Of a stretch of 64,000 nt of DNA, positions 24,575 through 34,566 are shown one piece after another. How positions within the stretch are numbered: the first letter of the stretch is position 1; each line of letters begins with the position of its first letter. The DNA comes from Pseudohongiella sp. Its GTDB lineage: Bacteria > Pseudomonadota > Gammaproteobacteria > Pseudomonadales > Pseudohongiellaceae. Position numbers and translations under genes: made by a program. Below the pieces are notes generated by a model that saw nothing but the letters and a program-made list of their open reading frames with translations, was not told the DNA's origin and did not search any database. The DNA is taken from the NCBI RefSeq assembly GCF_011050365.1, contig NZ_DRFV01000009.1, positions 62,001 through 126,000 on the forward strand, in the 5' to 3' direction.

Positions 24575-27500
24575 ATGAAAAGAATGTTGATTAATGCCAC
24601 GCAGGAAGAAGAGTTGCGGGTTGCCCTCGTTGACGGCCAGAAACTCTACGACCTGGATATCGAAAACCGCACCCGCGTGCAAAAAAAGGCCAGTATATTT
24701 AAAGGCCGCATTACCCGCGTCGAGCCCAGCCTGGAAGCAGCCTTCGTTGACTTCGGCGCTGAGCGTCACGGCTTCCTGCCACTGAAAGAGATCTCCCCTT
24801 CCTACTTCCGCAAAGGCATCGACGGCGGTCGCGTCAATATCAAGGAAGCCGTTGCCGAAGGCACCGAAGTGATTGTTCAGGTAGAAAAGGAAGAGCGTGG
24901 CAACAAAGGCGCAGCGCTGACCACCTTCATCAGTCTGGCCGGCCGTTACCTGGTACTGATGCCGAACAATCCGCGCGCCGGTGGCATTTCCCGCCGCATT
25001 GAAGGCGATGAGCGCTCCGAGATTCGTGAAGCCATCAACGGACTTAACATCCCTGACGGTATGGGTATCATTGTGCGCACTGCCGGTGTCGGCAAACAGC
25101 AGGAAGAACTGCAGTGGGACCTGGATTACCTGTTGTCACTGTGGCAATCCATTACCGAAGCGGCAGAGAAAAAATCAGCCCCTTTCCTGATTTACCAGGA
25201 AAGCAATGTCATCATCCGTACCATTCGCGATCACCTGCGCCAGGATATCGGCGAGGTATTGTTTGATACTCAGGAGTCCTATAACGAAGCCATGGACTTT
25301 GTGCGCCAGGTCATGCCGCACTACGAATCACGTATCAAGCTGTACCAGGAGTCATTACCCCTGTTCAATCGCTTCCAGATCGAAGCGCAGATTGAATCGG
25401 CGTTTCAGCGCGAAGTGAAACTGCCTTCAGGCGGCTCCATCGTGATTGACCCGACCGAAGCGCTGATCTCCATCGACATCAACTCGTCACGCGCGACCCG
25501 TGGCTCTGACATTGAAGAGACAGCACTGAATACCAATCTGGAAGCGGCCGATGAAATCGCCCGTCAGTTGCGCCTGCGCGACATGGGTGGACTGGTCGTG
25601 ATTGATTTCATCGACATGAGCGCTGCCAAGAATCAGAAAGAAGTGGAAAACCGCATGCGTGATGCACTGGAAGCTGACCGCGCGCGTGTGCAGGTCGGCC
25701 GCATTTCACGCTTTGGTCTGCTGGAAATGTCACGTCAGCGTCTGCGTCCTTCGCTGGAAGAAACCAGCGCCGTGGTTTGCCCGCGCTGTAATGGCCAGGG
25801 GGCGATCCGTGATGTGAAATCACTGTGCCTGTCCATCCTGCGTATTCTGCAGGAAGAAGCCAACAAAAAGAAAAGCGCCGAGATCCATGCCATCGTGCCC
25901 TTGTCAGTTGCCTCGTACCTGTTGAACGAAAAACGTCAGGCAGTTCTGGCAATTGAAGCGCAGAGCAAAACCCGCCTGCTGATCATTGCCAACCCGGCCA
26001 TGGAAACACCGCACTACGAAATCCAGAGCATCAGCGCCCAGGATGGCACGACCACGCAGCGCGCCAGCTTTGAAATCGAAACCGGTGGCCCGGAAGACGA
26101 TGTCATTCAGGCGAAAAAATCAGCTGTTCCGCAGCAGGCCGCCGTGCAGGCACCGACACTGGCACAGGCCCCCGCGCATATACCGACTGCCCGCACAGCG
26201 GCTCCGGAAGCCAGAAAAAAGGGTTTCCTGGGTTCACTGTTCTCGGTCTTCACCGACATGTTCTCCGGCGCCGCCAATGACGACGAGCAGGACAAGGAAG
26301 AAGACAACAAGAATCGCAACTCACGCAATCGTGAGCGTCGCCCGCAGAACAATCAGCAGCGCCATCAAAAGCAGGGTCGCGGCAATGAGCGCGGCAACCG
26401 CAATGAGCGTGGTGGTAATCGCGGTGAGAAAGCCGACAAGGGCAGCGACGACAAGTCAGAGCGTAACGAACGTTCCGAGTCCTCGCCAGGTCAGGGTCGT
26501 CGACGCGGCGGTCGCAACCGTTCACAAAATGATGATGACAACGCCCGCAAGGATAGCAACGCTGCCCAGTCGAACGACAACGCCAGTCAGGATTCGTCGG
26601 ACGATAACAAAAGTGGTGATGGCCAGAGCCGTCGTCGTCGTGGGCAGAACCGCCCGCGCAACACTACCAAGCGTCAGCGCGGACCGCATCCCGATGCAGT
26701 AGAAAATGAAAATGCAGTGGCTGCAGGCGATGACCAGAACGACAACGCCGGCAACCAGGGCAATCAGGACGGCCAGGCCAATCAGGACAGCCAGGACAAA
26801 AAGCCCAAACAGCGCGCCAAAGCTGCGGACAATGACAATGCGGACGACAGCAACAATGCTGACAAGAACGCTGACAAGAACGCTGACAACGCATCTGACG
26901 CGTCGGCCGACAACACCAACGAAGACGGCACGCCCAAGCCCCGTCGTCGTCGCAGCCGTGGTGGCAGCCGTCGTCGTGGCCGTGGCAACAGTGCCGAGTC
27001 ACAGGACAAGGATGGTAATACCAGTGACAACAACAGCGACGAAGCCAATGGCAACAAGCCTGAAAAGACCAGCGGTAACAATGCTGATCAGAAATCCGAG
27101 TCGTCAGACGACAACGCGGTAACTGAAAAAGCCGCCAAGGCCTCTGACGACGTGCCGGAAGTCGCCAAAGCCGTTCAGGAGTCGCAGGCCGCTGAAGCAG
27201 CCCTGAGCGAAAAAACAGCCCTGAGCGAAAAGGCAGCCCTGAGCGAAGAAGCAGCCGTGAGCGAAGAAGCAGCCGTGAGCGAAAAAGCAGCCGCAAACGA
27301 AGATACAACCTTGAGCGCGCAAATCGCCCAGGGCGAATCCACCGCCGAGAAGGCAGCAAGCAGTCCGGCTTCGGCTGAAGAAGCAGACAGCAGCACATCA
27401 GAAGAAGCCTCCGCGCAGACTGATCTCGACAAGTCTGCCGGCACACCGGAAGATGCAGACGCCGGCAAAAAGCCAGCACGCAAGCGCGCACCGGCTCGCA

Positions 27501-27868
27501 AACGTGCCAGCACCAAAGGCAAAAAAGCAGCAGACGCCGATGCGGACGCACCCGCTGCCGATAAATCTGCCGAAGCCAGTGCGCCATCGGATGCCGACGC
27601 TGCCACACCGGAAAAAGTGACAGCTGACACTGAAGCAACTGCCAAGGCAGCAGACGCCGAAACCAAACCGGCGGCAACGGCGCAAGCTGAAAAGCCCGCC
27701 CCGGCAACAGAAGAAGCCCAGCCAGTCGCTGCAGACAAGCCGGCGGACGCAGAAACGCCCGCCGCCATCCCTGCCGGTGGCCGTGCGCCTAACGACCCGC
27801 GAGAGATCAAACGTCGTCGCCTGGAAGAAGAAGCCCGCAAGAAAGCGGAAACTGACAGCGCCGACTGA
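24575..27868 (+). CDS. rne: Ribonuclease E
   Basis: RNase E is the essential endonuclease of mRNA decay and rRNA/tRNA processing and scaffolds the degradosome. The 1097 residues start [22 protein letters not shown]1 domain at about 36-120; catalytic Asp301 (SIDINS) and Asp344 (VIDFID); the zinc link CPRCNGQG with Cys402 and Cys405. The region after about 520 is the disordered scaffold, starting with an amphipathic membrane anchor-like [18 protein letters not shown], then Arg/Asn/Gly-rich RNA-binding stretches and acidic Ala/Glu/Lys repeats. A run of 18-bp units (ALSEKA/AVSEEA) lies at about 27203-27295. The longer start at 24539 lacks family similarity. Confidence 0.97.
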   Translation: MKRMLINATQEEELRVALVDGQKLYDLDIENRTRVQKKASIFKGRITRVEPSLEAAFVDFGAERHGFLPLKEISPSYFRKGIDGGRVNIKEAVAEGTEVIVQVEKEERGNKGAALTTFISLAGRYLVLMPNNPRAGGISRRIEGDERSEIREAINGLNIPDGMGIIVRTAGVGKQQEELQWDLDYLLSLWQSITEAAEKKSAPFLIYQESNVIIRTIRDHLRQDIGEVLFDTQESYNEAMDFVRQVMPHYESRIKLYQESLPLFNRFQIEAQIESAFQREVKLPSGGSIVIDPTEALISIDINSSRATRGSDIEETALNTNLEAADEIARQLRLRDMGGLVVIDFIDMSAAKNQKEVENRMRDALEADRARVQVGRISRFGLLEMSRQRLRPSLEETSAVVCPRCNGQGAIRDVKSLCLSILRILQEEANKKKSAEIHAIVPLSVASYLLNEKRQAVLAIEAQSKTRLLIIANPAMETPHYEIQSISAQDGTTTQRASFEIETGGPEDDVIQAKKSAVPQQAAVQAPTLAQAPAHIPTARTAAPEARKKGFLGSLFSVFTDMFSGAANDDEQDKEEDNKNRNSRNRERRPQNNQQRHQKQGRGNERGNRNERGGNRGEKADKGSDDKSERNERSESSPGQGRRRGGRNRSQNDDDNARKDSNAAQSNDNASQDSSDDNKSGDGQSRRRRGQNRPRNTTKRQRGPHPDAVENENAVAAGDDQNDNAGNQGNQDGQANQDSQDKKPKQRAKAADNDNADDSNNADKNADKNADNASDASADNTNEDGTPKPRRRRSRGGSRRRGRGNSAESQDKDGNTSDNNSDEANGNKPEKTSGNNADQKSESSDDNAVTEKAAKASDDVPEVAKAVQESQAAEAALSEKTALSEKAALSEEAAVSEEAAVSEKAAANEDTTLSAQIAQGESTAEKAASSPASAEEADSSTSEEASAQTDLDKSAGTPEDADAGKKPARKRAPARKRASTKGKKAADADADAPAADKSAEASAPSDADAATPEKVTADTEATAKAADAETKPAATAQAEKPAPATEEAQPVAADKPADAETPAAIPAGGRAPNDPREIKRRRLEEEARKKAETDSAD

Positions 27869-27883
27869 TAGCCAGGGTCGAAA

Positions 27884-27947
27884 CGAATAAAGGGAACGGC
27901 GAATAAAGGGAACGACGAATAAAGGGGACGACGAATAAAGGGGACGG
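27884..27947. repeat. Four 16-bp tandem repeats after rne
   Basis: Units CGAATAAAGGGAACGR / CGAATAAAGGGGACGR begin at 27884, 27900, 27916 and 27932. The fourth unit runs into the left arm of the terminator hairpin, so the array appears to be a partial amplification of that arm. It starts 15 bases after the rne stop. Confidence 0.95.
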
Positions 27948-27984
27948 AGGCGTTTAGTTTGCTAAATGCCTCCGTCCCCTTTTT
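27937..27984 (+). terminator. Intrinsic terminator of rne (REP-like hairpin)
   Basis: AAAGGGGACGGAGGC pairs with GCCTCCGTCCCCTTT, extended inwards by TTTAG/CTAAA, followed by a T-run. The core GGGGACGGAGG/CCTCCGTCCCC recurs in the hairpin at 29368-29412. Confidence 0.85.
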
Positions 27985-28069
27985 CGTTCTCTAATTAACG
28001 TAGTCAACCAATTGCCAAATCCGGCAAAATTGCGGAATATGGTGACTCGAACCATGCTGGGGAGCAATC

Positions 28070-29368
28070 ATGACCCTGATCGCCTCGGACGCACAACCGG
28101 ACTTTGCAGCCTTGCTGGAAGGCTTTGACGTGCCGGCGATTCTGGTAAGCGCGGACTACGAGATCCTGGCTACCAATCGTAATTACCGTGACAGTTTTGG
28201 CGACATTGATTACCGCCAGAGCCCCCGCTGCTTCCGTGTGTCGCATGGCTACGATGTACCCTGCGATCAGGCCGGTGAAAGTTGCCCGCTCAGTGCAGCG
28301 CGCGCATCCGGCAGCAAGGAACGGGTGCTGCACATCCACCAGACGCCGCGCGGGCGCGAACACGTCGATGTAGAGATGGTGCCCATCAAGGCCCCTGACG
28401 GCAGCCTGAAGTACTTTGTTGAACTGCTGAAACCGGTCGCCATTGCCAGTGCCGAAATCAGCAGCGACGACATGGTAGGCAGCAGTCCGGCGTTCAATAC
28501 CATGCTGGAAAACATTACCCGGGTCGGCCCTACGGACGCCTCAGTGCTGTTATTGGGCAAATCGGGTACCGGCAAGGAACTGGCCGCCATCGCCATTCAC
28601 CGCGCCAGTGCCCGCAGTGACAGTGCCATCGTTACCCTGGAGTGCTCCGGGCTGACCGAAAGTCTGTTTGAAAGTGAGCTTTTTGGTCATGTGAAAGGTG
28701 CCTTTACCGGCGCCAGTTTCAATTCGCCGGGCCTGGTGGAGGCCGCAGACGGTGGCACGCTGTTTCTGGACGAAATCGGCGATGTGCCACTGGAGATGCA
28801 GGTCAAGCTGCTGCGCCTGATCGAAACCGGCACTTACCGCCAGGTAGGTAGCCGTGAACTGAAACGGGCGGATTTTCGTCTGATCTGCGCCACACACAAG
28901 AATCTGTTTGACATGGTACGTCAGGGCCGTTTTCGCCAGGATCTGTACTACCGTATCAACGTCTTCCCGATACACATGCCATCTCTGCAGGAGCGCACCA
29001 GTGACATCCCGGTGCTGGCCAGGTCGATGCTGCAGAAGCTGGACAAAAGCGGGCGCTGCGTGATGACTGACTCGGCGGTAAAGGCGCTACAGGCACACCA
29101 GTTTCACGGTAATATCCGCGAGTTGCGCAACATTCTGGCGCGCGCCATGGTACTGAACAATACCCATGTAATCGATGGCAAAGTCATCAATAGCTGTTTG
29201 AGTATCGACGACAGCGCACACAGCGTTGACCTGACCCTACCGGACTTAAAAACCAACGAAGCCCTGTATCTGCAGCGTGTGCTGGCCGCCTGCGACAACA
29301 ACAAGGAAAAGGCCGCCGACATTGCCGGTATCAGTGTAAGGTCGCTGTACCGCAAACTGGAGGAGTAA
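28070..29368 (+). CDS. PAS-domain sigma54-dependent transcriptional activator
   Basis: The 432-residue protein has an N-terminal PAS-like domain (about 12-125) with Cys54, Cys65 and Cys72 ([18 protein letters not shown]), a pattern seen in redox- or metal-sensing members. An AAA+ domain follows (about 145-375): Walker [13 protein letters not shown], the sigma54-contacting GAFTGA loop, and Walker [12 protein letters not shown]. It ends with a Fis-type helix-turn-helix ([19 protein letters not shown]). No cognate kinase or sigma54 target is adjacent, so it is an orphan regulator, and the signal is unknown. GGGGAGC precedes ATG 28070. It is bracketed by two hairpins with a shared core. Confidence 0.92.
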   Translation: MTLIASDAQPDFAALLEGFDVPAILVSADYEILATNRNYRDSFGDIDYRQSPRCFRVSHGYDVPCDQAGESCPLSAARASGSKERVLHIHQTPRGREHVDVEMVPIKAPDGSLKYFVELLKPVAIASAEISSDDMVGSSPAFNTMLENITRVGPTDASVLLLGKSGTGKELAAIAIHRASARSDSAIVTLECSGLTESLFESELFGHVKGAFTGASFNSPGLVEAADGGTLFLDEIGDVPLEMQVKLLRLIETGTYRQVGSRELKRADFRLICATHKNLFDMVRQGRFRQDLYYRINVFPIHMPSLQERTSDIPVLARSMLQKLDKSGRCVMTDSAVKALQAHQFHGNIRELRNILARAMVLNNTHVIDGKVINSCLSIDDSAHSVDLTLPDLKTNEALYLQRVLAACDNNKEKAADIAGISVRSLYRKLEE

Positions 29369-29412
29369 AAGAAAGGGGACGGAGGAGTTAAACTCCTCCG
29401 TCCCCTTTCTTT
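29368..29412. terminator. Bidirectional terminator, perfect 22-bp arms
   Basis: Arms 29368-29389 and 29391-29412 are exact inverse complements about A29390. The hairpin begins at the last base of the activator stop codon and lies 10 bases from the etfA stop, so it can end both convergent genes; T-runs follow on the forward strand. It shares GGGGACGGAGG with the rne terminator. Confidence 0.9.
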
Positions 29413-29422
29413 TTCGTTTTTG

Positions 29423-30352
29423 TTACAGCTTGTCGGCGAGTTCCGGCACGGCCTGGAACAGGTCAGCCACCAGGCCATAGTCAGCGACCTGGAAAATCGG
29501 CGCTTCCTCGTCCTTGTTGATGGCGACAATCACCTTGCTGTCCTTCATACCAGCCAGATGCTGAATGGCACCTGAGATACCGACCGCAATGTACAGTTCG
29601 GGCGCCACAATTTTACCGGTCTGACCGACCTGCATGTCATTGGGCACAAAACCTGCGTCAACCGCAGCGCGTGATGCACCGATGGCAGCGCCCAGTTTGT
29701 CTGCGACTTTTTCCAGCATGGCAAAGTTCTCACCGTTCTGCATGCCGCGGCCACCGGAGATGACAATCTTGGCACCGGTCAGTTCGGGGCGCTCGGACTG
29801 GGTCAGCTCTTCGCTAACGAAGGTGGCAATGTCCTGTGACTTGACGATATCGATTGCTTCAACCGTGCCGGAACCGCCTTCTTTGGCGGCCTCGTCAAAT
29901 GCTGTTGCTCGCACGGTGATCACTTTAACGCTATCGCTGGACTGCACTGTTGCCAGCGCGTTACCCGCGTAAATCGGACGCACAAAGGTGTCGGCGCCTT
30001 TTACTGCGGTGATATCGGAAATCTGCGCCACGCCCAGCAGCGCCGCCACACGTGGCATCAGGTTCTTGCCGGACGTTGTTGCCGGTGCCAGGATATGTGA
30101 AGAATCCTTACCCACTTCGGCAATCAGCTCAGCCAGATTTTCCGGCATCTGATGCTCGTAGGCAGCATTGTCGGCAACCAGAACCTTGCTGACGCCGTTG
30201 ACGGCAGCGGCAGCCTGCGCCACCGCATCACAGCCGGTGCCGGCAACCAGTACCGTGATGTCGCCGCCAATTTCGCTGGCTGCGGTGATAGTATGCAATG
30301 TCGCCGGTTTCAGGGCGGCATTATCGTGTTCTGCAATGACCAAAATACTCAT
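29423..30352 (-). CDS. etfA: Electron transfer flavoprotein alpha subunit
   Basis: EtfA binds FAD and with EtfB carries electrons from acyl-CoA and other dehydrogenases to ETF-ubiquinone oxidoreductase. The 309-residue protein has the N-terminal ETF fold and the C-terminal FAD signature [27 protein letters not shown] with [21 protein letters not shown]. It follows etfB by 14 bases. ETF-QO is not in the window. Confidence 0.96.
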   Translation of the reverse strand: MSILVIAEHDNAALKPATLHTITAASEIGGDITVLVAGTGCDAVAQAAAAVNGVSKVLVADNAAYEHQMPENLAELIAEVGKDSSHILAPATTSGKNLMPRVAALLGVAQISDITAVKGADTFVRPIYAGNALATVQSSDSVKVITVRATAFDEAAKEGGSGTVEAIDIVKSQDIATFVSEELTQSERPELTGAKIVISGGRGMQNGENFAMLEKVADKLGAAIGASRAAVDAGFVPNDMQVGQTGKIVAPELYIAVGISGAIQHLAGMKDSKVIVAINKDEEAPIFQVADYGLVADLFQAVPELADKL

Positions 30353-30366
30353 ATCTGCTCGTCCCC

Positions 30367-31116
30367 TTAAATCACTTTGGCTTCGGTTTTCAGTTTGCTG
30401 ATCAGCTCGTCGATGCTTTCCACCTTGATACCGGCGGAGCGCGCGGGCGGCGCCTCAACAGAAACCACTTTCAGACCCGAACTGACATCCACGCCCAGTT
30501 CGTCCGGGGTGACTGTGTCGATGGTCTTTTTCTTGGCCTTCATGATGTTGGGCAGTGAGGCGTAACGTGGCTCGTTCAGACGCAGGTCAGTGGTGACCAC
30601 CGCCGGCAATGTCAGTGAGACAGTCTGCTCGCCGCCGTCGATCTCACGTGTCACCATGGCTTTACCGTCGGCGACTTCCAGCTTGCAGGCAAAGGTGCCC
30701 TGCGGCATGCCGGTCAGTGCACCCAGCATCTGGCCTACCTGGTTGTTGTCCGAATCAATGGACTGCTTGCCCAGCAACACCAGATCGATGCCCTCTTTCT
30801 CGATCAGCTTCTGCAGCACACGAGCGACAGCCAGCGGCTGCACGTCGGCAGCGGCGTCAACGTGGATGCCACGGTCAGCACCCAGTGCCAGTGCGGTACG
30901 GATCTGTTCCTGGCAGCTCTTTTCGCCGATGGATACAGCAATGACTTCATCCGCCACGCCTTTCTCTTTCAGGCGAATGGCTTCTTCAATGGCGATTTCA
31001 CAGAAAGGATTGACCGCCATTTTGGCATTTGCCAGGTCAACGCCACTGCCATCTGATTTGACACGGATTTTAACGTACGCATCAACAACACGTTTAACTG
31101 CTACCAGAATCTTCAT
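30367..31116 (-). CDS. etfB: Electron transfer flavoprotein beta subunit
   Basis: The 249-residue protein starts [27 protein letters not shown] and contains the ETF beta signature [27 protein letters not shown]. It supplies the AMP-binding half of the ETF heterodimer. The 183 bases upstream (31117-31299) are AT-rich in parts and should hold the etfBA promoter; I saw no clear operator. Confidence 0.96.
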   Translation of the reverse strand: MKILVAVKRVVDAYVKIRVKSDGSGVDLANAKMAVNPFCEIAIEEAIRLKEKGVADEVIAVSIGEKSCQEQIRTALALGADRGIHVDAAADVQPLAVARVLQKLIEKEGIDLVLLGKQSIDSDNNQVGQMLGALTGMPQGTFACKLEVADGKAMVTREIDGGEQTVSLTLPAVVTTDLRLNEPRYASLPNIMKAKKKTIDTVTPDELGVDVSSGLKVVSVEAPPARSAGIKVESIDELISKLKTEAKVI

Positions 31117-31299
31117 GGATTCTCCAATTTTACTGTTTTAAATTAACTCTTTAAAACCCAGGGCCCATTGGGATCCAGAACTCTTGCCTGAACCTGAGTA
31201 AACGAAGCGGATGCGACAAAGCACCCAAAAAAGGCCGCCAATGATGCCGGTTTTAATCGCCCTCGTCAATAAAAAGGCTGCTTGTACGGCTTCTCAACG

Positions 31300-31887
31300 T
31301 TAGCCAAGCGAAAAAAAAACGCCTTCGCTGACAACCCCAACAACATCGTCAGATTTATTATTTTTCAATAACTTATCAGACGCTGCCAGGGGCACTTCGG
31401 TATCCGCCAGCGCCACCATCTGATAAAAAACCGAACGGCTGATCAGTGCCTTCAGACCATAGCGTACTTCAAGCACCGGATGAGGTTGTTGATCTTCATC
31501 AGTGCTTACTTCGATTGCATTGTCAGCGCCCGCAGTGACGGTTTCGCCGGTATTCAGGGTAAACGTCAGACGCTGCTTTGCGCCTTCTCCGCTGACATCC
31601 AGCAGTTGTGCCACAAAAGGACAATCGTCCACTTTGATCCGCACTTTTTCCACCGGCGTCACCAGATAGTGATGGCCATCATCGTCCAGTCGCAGGATGG
31701 AAGAAAACAGGCGCACCATGGCAATACGGCCGATGGGTGAGCCTTCGTGGTACCAGCGTCCGTCGGCAGCAATTCGCATGTCCATCTCGCCACAATACGG
31801 CGGATCCCAGTCGTGGACCGGAGCTGGTCCTCTCTGTTTGCCGATTTGCTGAAGCAGGTTATCAGGACTCGCTGTTTTGTTTGTCAT
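31300..31887 (-). CDS. DUF1285 domain-containing protein
   Basis: This 195-residue protein matches the DUF1285 family by its DWDPPYCGEMDMRIAADGRWYHEGSPIGR start and the TPVEKVRIKVDDCPFVAQLL segment. Function is unknown. ATG 31887 is preceded by GGGAGGGAAGC, a near-ideal ribosome site; an in-frame start 13 codons upstream is less likely. It follows hpt at 41 bases and may be co-transcribed. Confidence 0.88.
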   Translation of the reverse strand: MTNKTASPDNLLQQIGKQRGPAPVHDWDPPYCGEMDMRIAADGRWYHEGSPIGRIAMVRLFSSILRLDDDGHHYLVTPVEKVRIKVDDCPFVAQLLDVSGEGAKQRLTFTLNTGETVTAGADNAIEVSTDEDQQPHPVLEVRYGLKALISRSVFYQMVALADTEVPLAASDKLLKNNKSDDVVGVVSEGVFFSLG

Positions 31888-31928
31888 GCTTCCCTCCCGT
31901 ATCGCTGCAGGATCTGACCTACCCATAT

Positions 31929-32504
31929 CTAAAAGTTGACCGCGTAAATGCCCGGCGCGTTCCTCCAGTAACCTTTGTAGTCCATGCCGTAGCCAAACAG
32001 GTACTTGTCTTCGGCAGTCAGCGCGGTAAAGTCGGCCTTTTTCAGTTCCGCCGTCTTTCTGTCATGTTGTTTGTCGATAAGCACTGCGGTGTACACTGCC
32101 TGTGCACCCTTGCCTTCACACCAGCTCTTGATGCCTGCCAGCGTTTCGCCCTCATCGAAAATATCATCCAGTATCAACAGGGTTCTTCCCTTTAGGCTGG
32201 TAGCAGGTGTCACTCGCCATTGCAGGTCACTGCCCTGCATTTGTTCACGATAACGCGTGGCATGGATGTAATCCATTTGCAGCAGAAAGTTCAGGCGCGG
32301 TGCCAGCCGTCCGGTCAGCACGATGCCGCCGTTCATCACACACAGAACCAGCGGATTGCGCCCGGCCAATACCTCAGTGATCTGAGTTGCCAGCGCATCC
32401 AGCGCGTGCTCAATGTCAGCCTCCGAATACAGACATTGCGCCTGGTCCATCACTTGCTGCAAATGTGTCATATCGGGTTGTAAATCAGGTGTTCGTTCAC
32501 TCAT
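31929..32504 (-). CDS. hpt: Hypoxanthine-guanine phosphoribosyltransferase
   Basis: The 191-residue purine-salvage enzyme has the PRPP-binding loop LLILDDIFDEGETLAG, the VMNGGIVLTGRL loop and LFGYGMDYKGYWRN near the C-terminus. It transfers phosphoribose to hypoxanthine or guanine. Its start overlaps the nagZ stop by four bases, an arrangement found in Pseudomonas-type genomes. Confidence 0.92.
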   Translation of the reverse strand: MSERTPDLQPDMTHLQQVMDQAQCLYSEADIEHALDALATQITEVLAGRNPLVLCVMNGGIVLTGRLAPRLNFLLQMDYIHATRYREQMQGSDLQWRVTPATSLKGRTLLILDDIFDEGETLAGIKSWCEGKGAQAVYTAVLIDKQHDRKTAELKKADFTALTAEDKYLFGYGMDYKGYWRNAPGIYAVNF

Positions 32505-33526
32505 GTTGCCGGATCCAGTTGCGCCAATTGTTTACGGGTCTGTTGCCAGCGTGGCGTAGCAATCAGAGCATCGAAAGTCAGGTGGTGTTTTCTCTGCATA
32601 CGCAACAGACGCGCATTGGGTTCAATATCCATGGTTTCCAGTACAGCCAACGCCTGCAGCGCTGCACTGCGATCGTTGCACACCAGAAGCATATCGCAAC
32701 CGGCGGCCAGAGCTTTTTTGACTCTGTCTTCCATATTGCCGGCTGCTGCGGCGGCGGCCATGACCAGATCGTCACTGAAGATGACACCGTCAAAACCCAG
32801 CTCCTGGCGCAGCACCGTCTGTAACCAGTAGCGGGAAAAGCCGGCACAGGCTGCATCAGCCTGTTCATAAATAACGTGCGCCGGCATCACCGCATCCATC
32901 ACCGGCATGCAGCGCACAAAAGGCTGCATGTCTTGCTCGCGAATGCTCTGTACGGTACGCGTATCCACCGGCAAGGCATGGTGTGAATCCGCAGAGACAC
33001 TGCCATGACCGGGAAAATGTTTACCGGTCGTTGCCATGCCAGCCTCGTGCATGCCCTGCATGAATTCGGTTGCCAGCGTGATCAGCGCCTCCTGATCGGC
33101 GGCAAAGGCGCGATCACCAATGACGTCGCTGACACCGGTGTGCAGATCCAGCACCGGCGCGAAACTGAAATCGAGTCCGCAGGCGAGAACTTCTGCCGCC
33201 ATCAACCAGCCGCAATCACGCGCCAGTGCCCGCGCTGCCGATTGATCCTGCTGCCACAGTTCACCAAACCGCAGCATCGCGGGCAGCCGGGTGAAGCCCT
33301 CGCGCAAACGTTGCACCCGACCGCCTTCCTGATCGACGGCCAGCAGGATCTGCGGCCGGCAGCGGCGTATATCACTCACCAGCGCCTGCACCTGGGCCAC
33401 ATCGCGCACATTGCGGGCAAACAGGATGACACCGCCTACATGTGGCTGCATCAATAACTGCCGCTCCTCGTCGGTCAGTTCCAGTCCCTGCAAATCCAGC
33501 ATCAATACGCCGGGTAAATCACTCAT
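32501..33526 (-). CDS. nagZ: Beta-N-acetylhexosaminidase
   Basis: NagZ releases GlcNAc from cytosolic anhydro-muropeptides in cell-wall recycling. The 341-residue glycoside hydrolase family 3 protein has LLAVDQEGGRVQRLREGF, the catalytic KHFPGHGSVSADSHH loop, and the nucleophile aspartate in GVIFSDDLVMAAA. It is divergent from lexA. Confidence 0.96.
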   Translation of the reverse strand: MSDLPGVLMLDLQGLELTDEERQLLMQPHVGGVILFARNVRDVAQVQALVSDIRRCRPQILLAVDQEGGRVQRLREGFTRLPAMLRFGELWQQDQSAARALARDCGWLMAAEVLACGLDFSFAPVLDLHTGVSDVIGDRAFAADQEALITLATEFMQGMHEAGMATTGKHFPGHGSVSADSHHALPVDTRTVQSIREQDMQPFVRCMPVMDAVMPAHVIYEQADAACAGFSRYWLQTVLRQELGFDGVIFSDDLVMAAAAAAGNMEDRVKKALAAGCDMLLVCNDRSAALQALAVLETMDIEPNARLLRMQRKHHLTFDALIATPRWQQTRKQLAQLDPAT

Positions 33527-33638
33527 TTCCAGCTCCTGCCCTGTTCAGTCTGTCGGCACCAGGTACTCAATGTATTACCGGGGCCTCGTAAGTCGGGCAT
33601 TATCACAGATTCAGGAAACGTTTGCGTCGGGGAAATAA

Positions 33639-33654
33639 CTGGTTATAATTACAG
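33639..33654 (+). promoter_or_regulatory. LexA (SOS) box
   Basis: CTGGTTATAATTACAG fits CTG-N10-CAG and lies 38 bases before the lexA ATG, in the lexA-nagZ divergent region. It overlaps a TATAAT-like -10, consistent with autorepression of lexA. Confidence 0.9.
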
Positions 33655-33692
33655 TTATACGTTCAGCACACCAGATAGCACACGGAACCGTT

Positions 33693-34307
33693 ATGCAAGC
33701 ACTGACGCCCAGACAAGCAGAGATACTGGCATTCATCCGCCGCTACCAGCAGGACACCGGTTATCCACCGACCCGCTCGGAGATCGCGCAGGAAATGGGG
33801 TTCCGCTCACCCAATGCTGCCGAAGAGCACCTGAAGGCGCTGGCGCGCAAGAAAGCCATTGAAATCATTCCCGGCGCCTCACGCGGCATCAAACTGCCTG
33901 ATCTGGAAGATAGCGGGCCCGCCGGTCTGCCGGTCATCGGCCAGGTCGCCGCCGGCAGCCCCATCCTGGCGCAGGAGTGCATTGATGAATACGTCAATGT
34001 GCCCGCCGGCCTGTTCAACCCCAAGGCCGACTATCTGCTGACCGTCAAAGGTACCAGTATGATCAATGTCGGTATCCACGAAGGCGACCTGCTGGCCGTG
34101 CACAAAACCGCCCAGGCCCGCGATGGCGATATTATCGTCGCCCGCCTGGACGAGGATGTCACCGTCAAACGCCTGCAGCACACCGCCGAAAAACACCGCC
34201 TTCTGCTGATTGCCGAAAACGATGATTTCGCCCCAATCGAGGTGGATCTTCGTTCACAGCAGTTTGTCATTGAGGGAATTAGCGTCGGGGTAATTCGAAG
34301 ACACTGA
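33693..34307 (+). CDS. lexA: SOS response repressor LexA
   Basis: The 204-residue repressor has a winged helix ([24 protein letters not shown]), the self-cleavage bond Ala87-Gly88 (QVAAGSP), and the Ser122/Lys159 dyad ([15 protein letters not shown]). RecA filaments trigger cleavage and induction of repair genes. A canonical box precedes it. It converges on topA. Confidence 0.97.
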   Translation: MQALTPRQAEILAFIRRYQQDTGYPPTRSEIAQEMGFRSPNAAEEHLKALARKKAIEIIPGASRGIKLPDLEDSGPAGLPVIGQVAAGSPILAQECIDEYVNVPAGLFNPKADYLLTVKGTSMINVGIHEGDLLAVHKTAQARDGDIIVARLDEDVTVKRLQHTAEKHRLLLIAENDDFAPIEVDLRSQQFVIEGISVGVIRRH

Positions 34308-34467
34308 GGTAGCCAACTGCATGCCGTCAGATCAGCCGGCGATACGGGGTCGGTCTCGTCACGGTCGCCTGCGGCGCCCTGATTGTTCCTCGACGGACGC
34401 CCGCACCACCGCCCGCTCTGACTACCTGTAAACTGAGCTGGAAACGTAGGCGAGGCAGTCGGGGCCA

Positions 34468-34535
34468 GGCGAAATCAAATTTTATGAGGGAGCTTACAGT
34501 CAGTAAGTGACCGATTAAAATTTTATTTCAACGCC
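34468..34535. terminator. Long imperfect hairpin between convergent lexA and topA
   Basis: Outer arms GGCG/CGCC, then GAAATCAAATTTTA (34471-34484) with TAAAATTTTATTTC (34516-34529, 13 of 14 match), and an inner CTTAC/GTAAG hairpin. The symmetrical A/T arms give a U-run on either strand, so it may terminate both genes. The rest of the 259-base gap shows nothing clear. Confidence 0.7.
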
Positions 34536-34566
34536 GCCCCGGCAACGATGGTAGTTTCCAGACAGT

